The translations under genes were made by a program, and so were the position numbers. From the NCBI GenBank assembly GCA_964609215.1, contig CAZSQZ010000004.1, forward strand, positions 62,001 through 126,000: a DNA stretch of 64,000 nucleotides, in the 5' to 3' direction. Position 1 is the first letter of the stretch, and the number at the start of each line of letters is the position of its first letter. Origin of the DNA: JABDKJ01 sp964609215 (GTDB taxonomy: Bacteria > Bacteroidota > Bacteroidia > Flavobacteriales_D > JABDKJ01). The notes under the pieces were generated by a model. That model saw nothing but the letters and a program-made list of their open reading frames with translations. It made no database searches and had not been told where the DNA came from. Positions 43,949 to 53,563 of this stretch are shown here, in pieces.

Positions 43949-46900
43949 TTACTCTTCAATTAAAATTTCTGATTCGTTACTCTCTCCTTCGTCTCTTGCC
44001 TTTTCTATCGCCAAAATTGCTTCATACTTCTGCAGGGCTCGGGCCTGACTTTCATCATCACTAATATTGTCTAAAATACTTTGCAGGGTTGATTTAGCTT
44101 GAAACAAATCATCCATTCCAACATATACATCAGACAGTAAAAAGAAGGCTTCAACCTTCCATTTTAACTGGCTAGGATAATTATTAATGAGCTTGAATAT
44201 ATCGTCCTCCGCCTCTTCATACTTTTGAATATCATACCAGGTCTGGCACTTATTGAACATGGCTTCTGCTCCCAATTTGCCACTGGATTTACTTGCTGCT
44301 TTTTGAAAAGAATTAATTGCCTCATCTAGCTGACCTCTATCTTTTAAGATTTTCCCTTCAAAGAAATAGGCTTCTGCTGCAATGTCCTGAGGTGTTTGAG
44401 GATCATCTTTTACCCAATCCACATAGTCACTAGCATTATCCAATTGTCCTAGGTTATAATAACAGCGCATTTGACCAATCCTTGCTTCTAAAATATTGAT
44501 GTTATACTCTGAATTTCTTTCCAGATTTATATAATGATCCAAGGCTTCCTGATAATTCTTATCTCCATAACTGATGCTCGCAGCAGCTAACAATGCTGGC
44601 TCTGTGAATTGGTTTTTGGTTTGTGCAATGACATACTTATATCCTTTTAAGGCAGAAACATAATCTTCAGCTTCATAGTCGCATTCGGCCTTATAGAAAT
44701 TGGCATTCAATCCAAAAATTCCGGGTTGATATTTTTTTAGATAATCTTCAAATGCCTTTCTGGAATTTTCACAATCACCATCTATGTATTTATTTTCTGC
44801 TGAGCGATAGGCAACAGAATCTAAAGCCGCGGATGAAATATCAAAATCCAAATTATCCAATACCTGAGTATTACCTGTTTCCACCGCAATATCCTTTAAA
44901 CGATCTAAGGCTTCTTTGGAATCTGCATCATTCGCAAAGTCTTCTATTACCTTTTTAAAAGCAGCCATTGATTCATTATAATTGCCTTGTCTGTAATAAA
45001 TGAGTCCAACGGTTTTCAAAGATTTCTTAACGTAAGCAGAACTTTCGTGGTTTTGAATGACATCATTCAAATAAGAAAGTGCTTTGTCATTTTCATCTTT
45101 TCTGAAATAAGAATCCCCTATTTCAAATTTGGATGCAGCCACATATGGAGATTCTGAATTCTCATTTAAAATCTTCATCAGATTCTCTATTTTTTGATCT
45201 AAATCATTGCTAAAGCCATTGCATCTTGATATTTGAAAAAGTGCATAATCCTGATCAAAAATATTTACTTGTCTTGCCTTATTATAATTCTCAATTGCCT
45301 TGGGATAATCCTTTTGAACAAAATGTGAATCTGCTAACCTTAGATACGCATCATTTAATTTCTTTTTATTCTTGTCAGTGTACTTATCAATAAACTTTTT
45401 GAAATGATCTCTTGAAGAGGCAAAATCCTTTTTATTGAAATAGGTATAACCCAAACTGTAATTCGCGCTATTGGCATAACCGGATGAAAGACTTCCAGGA
45501 TGAACTAAAAAGGCCTTATACGCTAAAATTGCCTGATCAAATTTTTGTTGCTTGTACAGAATTTCAGATTTCCAAAATTTAGCTTTTCCATTGATAGCTT
45601 CATTTACTGGATACTTTGTCACTTTATCCAAAAACTCATTGGCTAGGTCAAATTTCTTGGTCTTTACATATTCTATTCCGCGATTGTAAACTACCGTTTG
45701 GTATATCTCTTTTCCCCTGACATCCAAATCTTGTAATTTGTTCAGGGCATTATAAGCAGCTTCATAGTTCTTTGTGGTGAGATATACATCCAACAAAAAC
45801 TCATAGGCTTCATCACTTCTTTCTGAATTGGGGTATTCATCTAAATACTTCTCAAATGCCTGAATTGCTTCATCGAAAGGATCTGCAGATAGTTCATAGG
45901 CGAGCTTGGCGAAATTGAACAGGGCATCTTCTTGCAATTCCCTATCCATAGCATAATTTGCCGCTTGTTTAAAACCATTTCTCGCTTTTATCTTATCTCC
46001 ATTTTTAAGATAAGCATCTGCCAATTGGTAGGATGTGAGTTGTGAAAGGCTATCTTCTTCAAAGGTCACTTTGGTAAAGGCAGCAATAGATTCTGGATAC
46101 TTTCCTGTTCTGTAGTAAGAATAACCTAATTCATAATATCCTTCACGGTCTTTAAAGCCTCCTGACTTAGAATATTGTTCTAAATAATTCGCTGCATCTG
46201 CATAATTTTCTAATCTGAAATGGGACTCACCCAGCATTCTAAGGACTTCTGGTTTTCGCTCATCATTGATATCGCTTAGAACCGAAGGTGCATAATCAAT
46301 CAATTCCTGATATTTCTTTTGCTGAAAATAAATCTGCGCAATATAAACGGGAACCAACCCCTTGAATGCTTCTTGGTCTTTTATCCGCTCAAAAGATTCT
46401 AATGCTGTAGAATACTTCTCTTCTTCATAGGCTATATGTCCAAAATAGTAATTGGCTGGAACTAAGTACTTATTGGGTTCAATGACCACCTTTCCCAAAT
46501 GTTGTTTAGCGTGTTGAAACTCGCCTAATTTAAAGTGGCTATAACCTCTTTTAAATTGATAATCTAATTGCTGGCTCTCACTTAAGACATCAAGATCTAC
46601 CTTGTCATACCATTGTATGACTTTGATATATTTTCTTTTGTTGTAATTGAAGTTTCCCAATTCATAATGCGCAGTTTTAACATGAGGACTATGGGGATTA
46701 TCATCTACAAAGTTTAACAACCTTACTTCTGCATCTCTATGATATAAGTGGATCGCACATTGTGCGGCCATATACTCGGCCTGCGCTGTAATTTCTGTTT
46801 TAGGAGTCCAGGCAGCAACTTCATCAAATAGATGCATTGCGGAAGCGTATTTTTCCTTATCAAACAATTCATGTGCTGTTTTAAATGGAAGTTGTTCTTC

Positions 46901-46987
46901 ATAATAAACAGCTGGCTCTTGCCCATAAATATTTATGGAAATAAAAATAAATGCCAGACTAGATGTAAAAAGAGATCTTACTTGCAT
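43949..46987 (-). CDS. Large periplasmic TPR repeat protein (1012 aa)
   Basis: Signal peptide about 1-22 (ending INIYGQ), then TPR repeats filling almost the entire length; recurring patterns include 'YELGYSYYRTGKYPESIAAF', 'YSLGYTYFNKKDFASSRDHF' and 'FEIGDSYFRKDENDKALSYL'. The tail is acidic (ESNESEILIEE). Tandem TPRs make superhelical protein-binding scaffolds. Translated just upstream of the barrel protein (two-base gap), with which it may interact in the periplasm. No catalytic domain seen; the exact role is unknown. Confidence 0.85.
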   Translation of the reverse strand: MQVRSLFTSSLAFIFISINIYGQEPAVYYEEQLPFKTAHELFDKEKYASAMHLFDEVAAWTPKTEITAQAEYMAAQCAIHLYHRDAEVRLLNFVDDNPHSPHVKTAHYELGNFNYNKRKYIKVIQWYDKVDLDVLSESQQLDYQFKRGYSHFKLGEFQHAKQHLGKVVIEPNKYLVPANYYFGHIAYEEEKYSTALESFERIKDQEAFKGLVPVYIAQIYFQQKKYQELIDYAPSVLSDINDERKPEVLRMLGESHFRLENYADAANYLEQYSKSGGFKDREGYYELGYSYYRTGKYPESIAAFTKVTFEEDSLSQLTSYQLADAYLKNGDKIKARNGFKQAANYAMDRELQEDALFNFAKLAYELSADPFDEAIQAFEKYLDEYPNSERSDEAYEFLLDVYLTTKNYEAAYNALNKLQDLDVRGKEIYQTVVYNRGIEYVKTKKFDLANEFLDKVTKYPVNEAINGKAKFWKSEILYKQQKFDQAILAYKAFLVHPGSLSSGYANSANYSLGYTYFNKKDFASSRDHFKKFIDKYTDKNKKKLNDAYLRLADSHFVQKDYPKAIENYNKARQVNIFDQDYALFQISRCNGFSNDLDQKIENLMKILNENSESPYVAASKFEIGDSYFRKDENDKALSYLNDVIQNHESSAYVKKSLKTVGLIYYRQGNYNESMAAFKKVIEDFANDADSKEALDRLKDIAVETGNTQVLDNLDFDISSAALDSVAYRSAENKYIDGDCENSRKAFEDYLKKYQPGIFGLNANFYKAECDYEAEDYVSALKGYKYVIAQTKNQFTEPALLAAASISYGDKNYQEALDHYINLERNSEYNINILEARIGQMRCYYNLGQLDNASDYVDWVKDDPQTPQDIAAEAYFFEGKILKDRGQLDEAINSFQKAASKSSGKLGAEAMFNKCQTWYDIQKYEEAEDDIFKLINNYPSQLKWKVEAFFLLSDVYVGMDDLFQAKSTLQSILDNISDDESQARALQKYEAILAIEKARDEGESNESEILIEE

Positions 46988-47160
46988 AGATTAATCTATT
47001 GAGACGAAAATAAACAAGGCTTATGCCAAAAAAGAAGAAAATGGTTTCAAGATATTAACGAGTTGTACCATTGAATATTTTGTGTCAGTATAAATTAAGA
47101 GTTCAATAATTGTAATAAGCAGATTCCAAATGCTACATAGCTCTATTATATTTTCATCAC

Positions 47161-47961
47161 ATGAAAAAAATTCAAGCGCTAGTATTTGCTGGCGTTCTTC
47201 TTATTTGCTTTTCCTCATGCACTGTTCCAAGTTATGTTCAAACTACTCCTAGTATTCCTGTGCTTGAAGAGCAATATGACTTTGAAATATCCATATCCCC
47301 GCCACTTATCAATTTAAGTACTCCTGAATTACTTCCCAGAGGAGAAATTCAGGCGAGTTATGCTCCATTAGAGAATATTTTTGTTCAAGGAAGTTTTTTA
47401 TTGGGAGCATCTGCTGAATCTACAAGCATACTGAATTGGGATATTCATCAATTCAAACAAATCGACTATAGTTTGGGTGCAGGCTATTTTATCATGTTAG
47501 ATGAACATCATTTCTCAGTATCTGCTGGATATGGTGGAGGGCAATTGAACAATGCAAAATCCTGGAATCAATTCTTTAACAATCAAATTAGAAACCTAAG
47601 AGCCTCCTATGCTTTATACAATAGACTTTATTTACAAGGTGGTTATGTTGTTGATATACATGAATCTTTCTCTATTGGAATTGGTTTACGGTATGAAATA
47701 AACCATTATAATCAATTGAGATTATTAAATGCCTCATTTGATTCAGTTGAGAATACCAGAGAAAACTTAGAATTAGATGAATGGAAAGATCAAAAGCTAA
47801 TGGTATTTTCTCCTGTTGTTAGTTTAACGAGAAAATTTCCTGGGTCTCCATTATCAAGCTTTTTAAAAATTGGAAGCAGCAATATGCAAAACTGGAATGA
47901 TATTCATGTGAACAAGAGTTTTGTTGTATTGGGAATTACCTTTTCACCTGATTATAATTAA
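47161..47961 (+). CDS. Predicted outer-membrane lipoprotein, small beta-barrel-like
   Basis: 266 residues. Lipoprotein signal MKKIQALVFAG...CFSSC with Cys20. The rest is strand-rich with alternating aromatic residues ('GEIQASYAPLENIFVQGSF', 'HHFSVSAGYGGGQLNN', 'LYLQGGYVVDIHESFSIGIGLRYE'), as in small outer-membrane barrel proteins of Bacteroidetes. No named family recognised. Divergent from the TPR gene and convergent with ftsE (stop codons one base apart). Confidence 0.65.
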   Translation: MKKIQALVFAGVLLICFSSCTVPSYVQTTPSIPVLEEQYDFEISISPPLINLSTPELLPRGEIQASYAPLENIFVQGSFLLGASAESTSILNWDIHQFKQIDYSLGAGYFIMLDEHHFSVSAGYGGGQLNNAKSWNQFFNNQIRNLRASYALYNRLYLQGGYVVDIHESFSIGIGLRYEINHYNQLRLLNASFDSVENTRENLELDEWKDQKLMVFSPVVSLTRKFPGSPLSSFLKIGSSNMQNWNDIHVNKSFVVLGITFSPDYN

Positions 47962-47962
47962 G

Positions 47963-48655
47963 TTATTCCATTTCAACACCTAAAGCTGAATCTACAACTC
48001 TATTGCTATCACATGTTATGGTTCTTGAAGAGAATTTTTGCATATAGGTATAATCATGGGTAGCCATTAGAATGGCTTTTCCTGAATTGGCGATCTCGAA
48101 AAGCAAGGTTAAAATTTCCTCGGTAGTTGCTGGGTCTAAGTTTCCAGTAGGTTCATCAGCAAGAATCAATTCTGGGTCATTTATTAATGCTCTTGCAACA
48201 ACTACCCTCTGTTGCTCACCACCCGATAATTCATGAGGCATTTTAAATCCCTTTGTCCCCAGATTTACAGATTCTAAAACTTCTTTGGCTCTGTCTTCCA
48301 TTTTCTTTTTGTCTTTCCAGCCTGTAGCTTTCATCACAAAAAAGAGATTATCATTTACGGATCTATCCATCAACAATTCAAAATCTTGAAAAACAATTCC
48401 TATTTTCCTTCTTAAGTAAGGAACCTCTTTTCGTTTTAAATTTTTAAGATTGAAACCTGCAACTGAACCTTCTCCTTCTTGCAATTCTAATTCACCATAG
48501 CAGGTTTTCAGCAATGAACTCTTTCCAGAACCAGTTTTGCCAATTAAATAGACAAACTCACCTTTATTTATTTCAATATTGACCTCCTTTAAAACCAAGG
48601 CATCTTTCTGAAATATTTGAGCATTCTTTAAACTAAGGATGGCTTCTGAATTCAT
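47963..48655 (-). CDS. ftsE: Cell division ATP-binding protein FtsE-like ABC ATPase
   Basis: A 230-residue ABC ATPase. Walker A GKTGSGKSSLLK, Q-loop 'IGIVFQDFELL', signature LSGGEQQRV, Walker B LILADEPTGNLD, H-loop MATHDY. The N-terminus 'MNSEAILSLKNAQIFQKDALVLKEVNIEINKGEF' (given here in part: LSLKNAQIFQKDALVL) matches Bacteroidetes FtsE, which works with FtsX to activate peptidoglycan hydrolases at division. No ftsX is adjacent, which is common in this phylum. The LolD/MacB family is the main alternative. Ten bp after the glycosyltransferase stop. Confidence 0.82.
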   Translation of the reverse strand: MNSEAILSLKNAQIFQKDALVLKEVNIEINKGEFVYLIGKTGSGKSSLLKTCYGELELQEGEGSVAGFNLKNLKRKEVPYLRRKIGIVFQDFELLMDRSVNDNLFFVMKATGWKDKKKMEDRAKEVLESVNLGTKGFKMPHELSGGEQQRVVVARALINDPELILADEPTGNLDPATTEEILTLLFEIANSGKAILMATHDYTYMQKFSSRTITCDSNRVVDSALGVEME

Positions 48656-48664
48656 TTATCTGTA

Positions 48665-49801
48665 TTAATGATCTTCGAATATAATATCAATAAGGGCCTT
48701 TGCATTGTTTGTATCTGACAACTTTTCAAACAAAAGTTCTTGTCTTTTATTTTTCTGAGTAGAACCAAATTGCTTTGTCCTAAGCTCCTGAATTCCCGCT
48801 CTCATTTCGTCTCTTCCATTTTTAACAAGACACAATTCTTCCAGCCCTGTTCCCTTAACCATTTGAGAATTTACCAAACAGAAACCACCGTTAAAAAGCG
48901 CATTGATCAATTTTAATTTCACTCCTGTTGATTGAAATGTAGGAAGAATATTTATCTGTGCTTTTTGAATAAGGTCGATAATTTCATCATTGTTCTTATC
49001 TTCAAACAGCTTAACATTTTCTCTTTGAGATACAATCTCTTTTAATTCTTTTGATGGATTTCTTCCAGCAATAATTAAAGGATAATTGATTTGCCTAAAA
49101 ACTTCCTTAGCCAAAAAAAGTGCAGCCTTATTGTTCTCTCCTACTCCTAAATTTCCATGATAAAACGCAAATTGTTCTTTTGAAGAAGCGCTTTTTAGAC
49201 CATCATTTCCGTGAAATGGAAAAACTAATTTCACATTATTGTATCTACTGGATAAGTCTGAATACTCCATTTCTGAAATACTAATGACAGCGTTGGCTTC
49301 ATTCATTATTTTCTCAAATGACTCCAGCTTTCGCGACTCACTTTTGAAGTAGGACTTTCTAAAAATGTTCTTAGTTGCCTTTGCCAATCCACGATAATAA
49401 TTGTGTTCAACATTGTGCGCCCGAATAAATTTCTTTCTATTTCTCAGTTCGGTATTTGAAAATAAAAAGCAGGAATGTAGCCCTTCAAAAAGAATGGGAG
49501 CATCATCTTTTCTTAAGTTTTTGATTAGTCTAGCATCTCTTCTACTCACCACTATAAAAGGACTTGAATGCATGAGTAAAGCTTTGTTCAGGTTTCGTTT
49601 ATAGTAATGAACTTCCTCGCAATACTTCTCCAATTCTTTTTGCTCTCCCCTTCCATATTCAAAGCAATGCAGCTTAATGCTAACTCCTAATTTATGCAGG
49701 TTTTTAATCTTGTAAAAGATGTCTATCACTCCCCCGTAATTGGCAGGAAAAGGCACATCAAAAGAAACAATATGCAGACTTTTTTCAGGCAAGTTTTGCA
49801 A
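48665..49801 (-). CDS. Glycosyltransferase family 4-like (378 aa)
   Basis: GT-B fold protein. The N-terminal donor-independent half starts with HIVSFDVPFPANYGGVID. The C-terminal half has 'FYHGNLGVGENNKAALFL', 'PLIIAGRNPS', 'INILPTFQSTGVKLKLINALF', 'GTGLEELC', the nucleotide-sugar-binding layout of GT4/GT1 enzymes. The start is a TTG at 49801 that overlaps the upstream glycosyltransferase gene by 17 bp; no ATG lies close enough to preserve the conserved N-terminus. Cytosolic or membrane-associated; donor and acceptor unknown. Confidence 0.78.
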   Translation of the reverse strand: MQNLPEKSLHIVSFDVPFPANYGGVIDIFYKIKNLHKLGVSIKLHCFEYGRGEQKELEKYCEEVHYYKRNLNKALLMHSSPFIVVSRRDARLIKNLRKDDAPILFEGLHSCFLFSNTELRNRKKFIRAHNVEHNYYRGLAKATKNIFRKSYFKSESRKLESFEKIMNEANAVISISEMEYSDLSSRYNNVKLVFPFHGNDGLKSASSKEQFAFYHGNLGVGENNKAALFLAKEVFRQINYPLIIAGRNPSKELKEIVSQRENVKLFEDKNNDEIIDLIQKAQINILPTFQSTGVKLKLINALFNGGFCLVNSQMVKGTGLEELCLVKNGRDEMRAGIQELRTKQFGSTQKNKRQELLFEKLSDTNNAKALIDIIFEDH

Positions 49802-50849
49802 AAATAGCTTTTAATTTTTTGGACTCTTTTTCCCAAACAAATTCTTTTCTTGCCCTTTCTATTTCCTGCTTATAAAATGCTTCATTCTCTTGAATATCAA
49901 AGATGGCTTTTTGAATACTTGCCGAGCTTAGATCATTAATCATAACTCCTACTTTGAATTCTTTCATTATTGAAGCATACTCTGGGAAATTCATAGTTAC
50001 CTGCGGAACTCCAGCTTGTATATAATCAAAAAACTTATTGGCCAAAGAATACCGATAGTTCAAACTATCTCCGGCCAATAAATTAAAACCAATGCTTGCT
50101 TTCAAGGTATATTTTCTTAGCTGACTCGGTTCTAAACGTCCTAAATACTCTACTCTATCCATTAAGTCGAGAATTACAATTTCTCTGGTCAGCTCATTTT
50201 TTATGTCTCCATCACCCGCAATTTTAAGACTAAGGTTTGTTTTGCGAATGGCTTCCAATAATTCAAGCAAGCCTCTTCCTTCATTTAATGCGCCTTGATA
50301 AAACAAATATTCACCTTCCTCTTTTTCAGTGCTATATGCCTTAGGCACATTTCGAATACAATCGACTGGAACTCCGTATTTTTTGGAATAGATATTTGCA
50401 AGTTCCTCTCCAACCGTATATACGTTTTCCAGCTTGGGAAATATTGTATTTTCTATTTTCAGCCAAACTTTTCTTGTCCACCTATCTTTTAATTCCGGCA
50501 CCTCTGTAAAGTATTCATGGCTATCATAGACCAACTTAAGTGACTTAAATTTTGAGGCATAATAATTGGCAAGCAAAGTATCCAGATCATTTGCCAAAAG
50601 AATATCTGTTCTAGAAAAGAGTATGTAGAGAAAGATTCTCATGTTCAGCTCCGCATAAAAAAACGGGCCTGAATTAAACAGTAATCTGAAACGCTTGGTT
50701 TTATAGGGCCTGTCAAGATGTCTATCGTCCATTAATTTCCTACCGAGCAAGGTTATTTCATGGCCTTCGGTGTGCAAAACATCACACACTTTTTCCACTC
50801 TTTGATCCGTTAACAGATCGTTACTTACCGAAACAATTATTCGAGACAT
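49785..50849 (-). CDS. Glycosyltransferase family 4-like (354 aa)
   Basis: GT-B fold. The N-terminus RIIVSVSNDLLTDQRVEKVC is characteristic of a Bacteroidetes GT4 subgroup; 'LLANDLDTLLANYYASK' and VYDSHEYFTEVPEL follow. C-terminal half: 'YLFYQGALNEGRGLLELLEA', LKIAGDGD, 'VEYLGRLEPSQLRKYTLKASIGFNLL', 'NKFFDYIQAGVPQV' (the EX7E-like region). Overlaps the next glycosyltransferase by 17 bp, giving a two-gene translationally coupled unit likely acting on the same surface glycan. Confidence 0.83.
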   Translation of the reverse strand: MSRIIVSVSNDLLTDQRVEKVCDVLHTEGHEITLLGRKLMDDRHLDRPYKTKRFRLLFNSGPFFYAELNMRIFLYILFSRTDILLANDLDTLLANYYASKFKSLKLVYDSHEYFTEVPELKDRWTRKVWLKIENTIFPKLENVYTVGEELANIYSKKYGVPVDCIRNVPKAYSTEKEEGEYLFYQGALNEGRGLLELLEAIRKTNLSLKIAGDGDIKNELTREIVILDLMDRVEYLGRLEPSQLRKYTLKASIGFNLLAGDSLNYRYSLANKFFDYIQAGVPQVTMNFPEYASIMKEFKVGVMINDLSSASIQKAIFDIQENEAFYKQEIERARKEFVWEKESKKLKAIFAKLA

Positions 50850-50977
50850 CTTTTTCGAAGGTATGGCTTTGAAACATGTGTTTCTTATTCTATTCTTCTT
50901 TAATTCATTATTAAATGTTAAAAGCTAAAGTCAAAAATTTTATTGTATTGGCAAATTTCTATCATCTTCGTTTCTAA

Positions 50978-51988
50978 TTGGAAATTCAGAAAAACATATC
51001 TCTAAAAAATTTCAATTCTTTCGGAATTGATGTCAATGCCAAACTACTGGCAGCAATCCAAGACACGGAACAAGCAAAGCAAGTTTTAAACCGATATAAA
51101 GACGAAGAACTTCTTATTTTGGGTGGAGGTAGCAATGTGCTTTTCATTAAGGATTTTAACGGTTTAGTGTTGCACAACTGTATTCATGGTATTGAAGTAA
51201 TTGATAAGAATAGTGAAGAAGTTAGGATAAAGTTTGGAGCTGGTGAGGTTTGGCATAATGTGGTTTTGCATTGCATTGAGATGGGTTATGCGGGGATTGA
51301 AAATCTTTCTCTTATTCCGGGCAATTGCGGAGCGGCTCCTATGCAAAATATTGGTGCTTATGGAGTTGAGATAAAAGATGTTTTTTCTTCTCTTGAGGCT
51401 TTGCACATTCCGAGTGGAGAGATTCATAACTTTTCAAATTCAGATTGCAGTTTTGGCTATAGAGAAAGTGTTTTTAAAAATAAGCTAAAGGGAGAATATC
51501 TGATTTTGAATATTACTTTGAAACTGAAAAAGAAACCCGAATTCAATATTTCCTATGGTGCGATATCCCAACAGCTTGAAAAAATGGAAGTGAACGATCT
51601 TTCTATAAAAGCAGTTAGTGATGCGGTCATACAAATAAGACAAAGCAAGTTACCCAACCCTAAAGAAATTGGTAATGCGGGGAGCTTTTTCAAAAACCCC
51701 ATTGTCTCCAAAGAACTTTTAAAAGAAATTCAACGCTCCTACCCTGAGGTAGTAAACTATCCTATAGATGAGGAAAAAGTAAAACTTGCTGCGGGTTGGT
51801 TAATTGATCAAGCGGGATGGAAAGGATATAGAAAAGCAGATTTTGGTGTACATAAAAACCAGGCACTGGTGCTTGTTAACTATGGCGTTGCAAAGGGTTC
51901 AGAAATCTATAATTTATCGGAAGAGATTCTTCAATCTGTGCGAGAGAAGTATGGAGTGGATTTGGAACGGGAGGTGAATGTTGTTTAG
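50978..51988 (+). CDS. murB: UDP-N-acetylmuramate dehydrogenase
   Basis: A 336-residue FAD enzyme that reduces UDP-GlcNAc-enolpyruvate to UDP-MurNAc in peptidoglycan synthesis. FAD-binding: LILGGGSNVLF and LIPGNCGAAPMQNIGAYGVEI. Catalytic Ser region NAGSFFKNP. C-terminal AAGWLIDQAGWKG and VHKNQALVLVN, typical of type I MurB. The start is a TTG at 50978 directly after an in-frame TAA; it preserves the family N-terminus (SLKNFNSFGIDVNA), and no ATG would. Confidence 0.94.
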   Translation: MEIQKNISLKNFNSFGIDVNAKLLAAIQDTEQAKQVLNRYKDEELLILGGGSNVLFIKDFNGLVLHNCIHGIEVIDKNSEEVRIKFGAGEVWHNVVLHCIEMGYAGIENLSLIPGNCGAAPMQNIGAYGVEIKDVFSSLEALHIPSGEIHNFSNSDCSFGYRESVFKNKLKGEYLILNITLKLKKKPEFNISYGAISQQLEKMEVNDLSIKAVSDAVIQIRQSKLPNPKEIGNAGSFFKNPIVSKELLKEIQRSYPEVVNYPIDEEKVKLAAGWLIDQAGWKGYRKADFGVHKNQALVLVNYGVAKGSEIYNLSEEILQSVREKYGVDLEREVNVV

Positions 51989-52078
51989 TTTCTCATCCAT
52001 TTTATACAGTAATTTAATGGATGTACATCAGCACTTTTGAAACGGCTATGGAAGATTTGATCCATTTTAGAAGTTTTA

Positions 52079-52206
52079 AGCCCATAAAATAATAAGAGGT
52101 GATGAATTCATCGCCTCTCATTTTTAAATATCTATTTTGTAGAAACTGATTTTCAGTTGTTTACATTTTAACTTTTTCACATCTACATTTTTGATATACA
52201 ATCCCA
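52079..52206 (-). repeat. RHS-island 3' module, copy A (C-terminal motif + terminator hairpin)
   Basis: Aligns over about 125 bp with 52912-53034. It contains a 24-residue open frame with GDGSCIGGIVYQKCRCEKV, a small palindrome AACTGA-TTT-TCAGTT, and a 12-bp hairpin AGAGGTGATGAA / TTCATCGCCTCT (52095-52118) with T-rich flanks on both sides. The hairpin can end transcription of murB (+) and of the RHS-island genes (-). Confidence 0.7.
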
Positions 52207-52221
52207 CCGATACATGATCCA

Positions 52222-52764
52222 TCACCAAACTTCATTTTTATTAAAGATTCTATAGCATAATTCAAAAGTTTCAACATTAGGATACCAATTGGCCATATTT
52301 CCCTTTTGATTAATTTCTAACACAGCTCCTGTATTTAGTACCATTACTTGATGAGCATCATAACCACCCTGAAAATCTTCAAGATGCCTTACTTTGTGTT
52401 TACTAAAATTATCAATTTGATTAGGTTTAAGGGTGTAGAAATAAATGTAATCATATTCTCCGTTTTGTTTCTGTTTATGGGTTTTGAAAAAATCATTTGA
52501 AATATCATCACAAGCCAACGAATTATAATCATCAATTGAACTAAAAATATGGCTATGGCCATCTCTGTAGAATTTATGCATAACTCTACCATCCTTAAAT
52601 TGAATAATCTCTCTTTTCCTCCTATCAATGGAACTTCTTAATGAATCATTCTTAGACAAAAAAGCTTTTGTTTGCAAATTATCATAGTGATAGAAAGTAA
52701 TTTTTTCTCCTAATGGATTATAAACCTCCACTTTGAATAAATAGCTTATTTCATCATTGCTCAT
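52222..52764 (-). CDS. Hypothetical protein (180 aa), candidate immunity protein
   Basis: No recognised domain. Polar, no signal peptide (MSNDEISYLFKVEVYNPLGE), rich in Tyr, His, Asp and Asn, with beta-rich segments (REIIQFKDGRVMHKFYRDG) and QVMVLNTGAVLEINQKG. It ends near a shared 3' module and lies downstream of an orphan RHS tip (53001-53369), the position of an immunity gene in polymorphic toxin loci. Cytosolic by prediction. The link to the tip is positional only. Confidence 0.5.
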   Translation of the reverse strand: MSNDEISYLFKVEVYNPLGEKITFYHYDNLQTKAFLSKNDSLRSSIDRRKREIIQFKDGRVMHKFYRDGHSHIFSSIDDYNSLACDDISNDFFKTHKQKQNGEYDYIYFYTLKPNQIDNFSKHKVRHLEDFQGGYDAHQVMVLNTGAVLEINQKGNMANWYPNVETFELCYRIFNKNEVW

Positions 52765-52911
52765 AACACTAAAAAAAGAAATATTATGTTCTTCACAAAA
52801 ATCTCATTTCATTATTGATTATCTCTAGAACTGCACCAATTGCCCCCAGATTTTTCTCATCAACACTTTTAATTCAGCTAAGAAGAATTGACTTCATTTT
52901 ATTTGGTTTAG

Positions 52912-53034
52912 GGTTATAAAATAACAAGAGGCGATGGATTTATCGCCTCTCTTTTGTAAATATCCATTTTGTACTAACTGATTTTCAATTATTTACAATC
53001 TTATTTTTTCATATCAACACTTTTGATACAGGAT
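52912..53034 (-). repeat. RHS-island 3' module, copy B
   Basis: Second copy of the 52079-52206 sequence. It includes the last codons of the orphan tip (GSCIKSVDMKK then stop), the degenerate AACTGATTTTCAATT palindrome and the hairpin AGAGGCGAT / ATCGCCTCT (52927-52950), which reads as a terminator for the minus strand (TTGTTATTTT tail). Confidence 0.7.
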
Positions 53035-53369
53035 CCAACATTTACGGGATGAACCCTAAAAATCAAATCTTCTTTATCATCCTCCACAATTAAATGCGTT
53101 ATAACCAAGATTTTGATTTTCTCGCCATCTTTATTTAAACCATCTTCAAAACTGAAATAAAAATGAATTTCATCATTACCATCTGGATCGACATAGTTAA
53201 TTGGGTTATTTGAGGCAAATTGATACGAACATATCCAAGGCTTAATTACTTTATCCATGCTCAACCATTTTCCTAACCTAGAATCATAGCCTCTTGCCCC
53301 AAAATCCACATGATTTCCAGCTCCTTTGACCTCATCATCCATTTCTTGACCTTGATAACCGTATCGGAA
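53001..53369 (-). pseudogene. Orphan RHS C-terminal tip, 5'-truncated (cassette 1)
   Basis: The frame starts abruptly at IS1-derived sequence (53370) and encodes the canonical end of an RHS core: RYGYQGQEMDDEVKGAGN, 'YDSRLGKWLSMDKV', 'YQFASNNPINYVDPDGNDE'. A short tip of about 50 residues then ends in VNVGSCIKSVDMKK. The first ATG (53342) lies inside the core. No YD repeats or secretion signal are attached, so it is a displaced tip, silent unless recombined with a full RHS gene. The tip matches no toxin family I recognise and may itself be truncated. Confidence 0.75.
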
Positions 53370-53489
53370 TAAGCCCGTGACTTTTTTATTTCAAATAAAA
53401 AACAACAAAACTACGTTTAGCTTTGCCTTATAAATTTACAAAATTAGACGCTCAACACCATTAGAACTGCCACTGTAGTTTTGATTTTT
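53370..53489 (-). mobile_element. Remnant of an IS1-family element end (120 bp)
   Basis: Begins TAAGCCCGTGAC and matches, over about 120 bp with scattered substitutions, the non-coding end of the complete IS1-family element at 55464-55581. It stops where the transposase coding region would start. It abuts the RHS core at the same codon as the complete element does. Confidence 0.75.
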
Positions 53490-53530
53490 TCAAATCAACT
53501 CCTTTGATACATGATCCACAGTTCACAGAA
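53489..53530 (-). repeat. RHS-island 3' module, copy C (fragment)
   Basis: Minus-strand translation gives VNCGSCIKGVDLKKS, nearly the C-terminus of orphan tip 1 (VNVGSCIKSVDMKK). No open frame precedes it and it joins directly to the IS1 remnant, so it is a relic of a lost tip or immunity gene. An imperfect hairpin (CCCTAGCT 53534-53541 / AGCTAGCGGG 53552-53561) lies between it and the lipoprotein gene. Confidence 0.6.
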
Positions 53531-53563
53531 CTGCCCTAGCTCATATATCTAAGCTAGCGGGAT

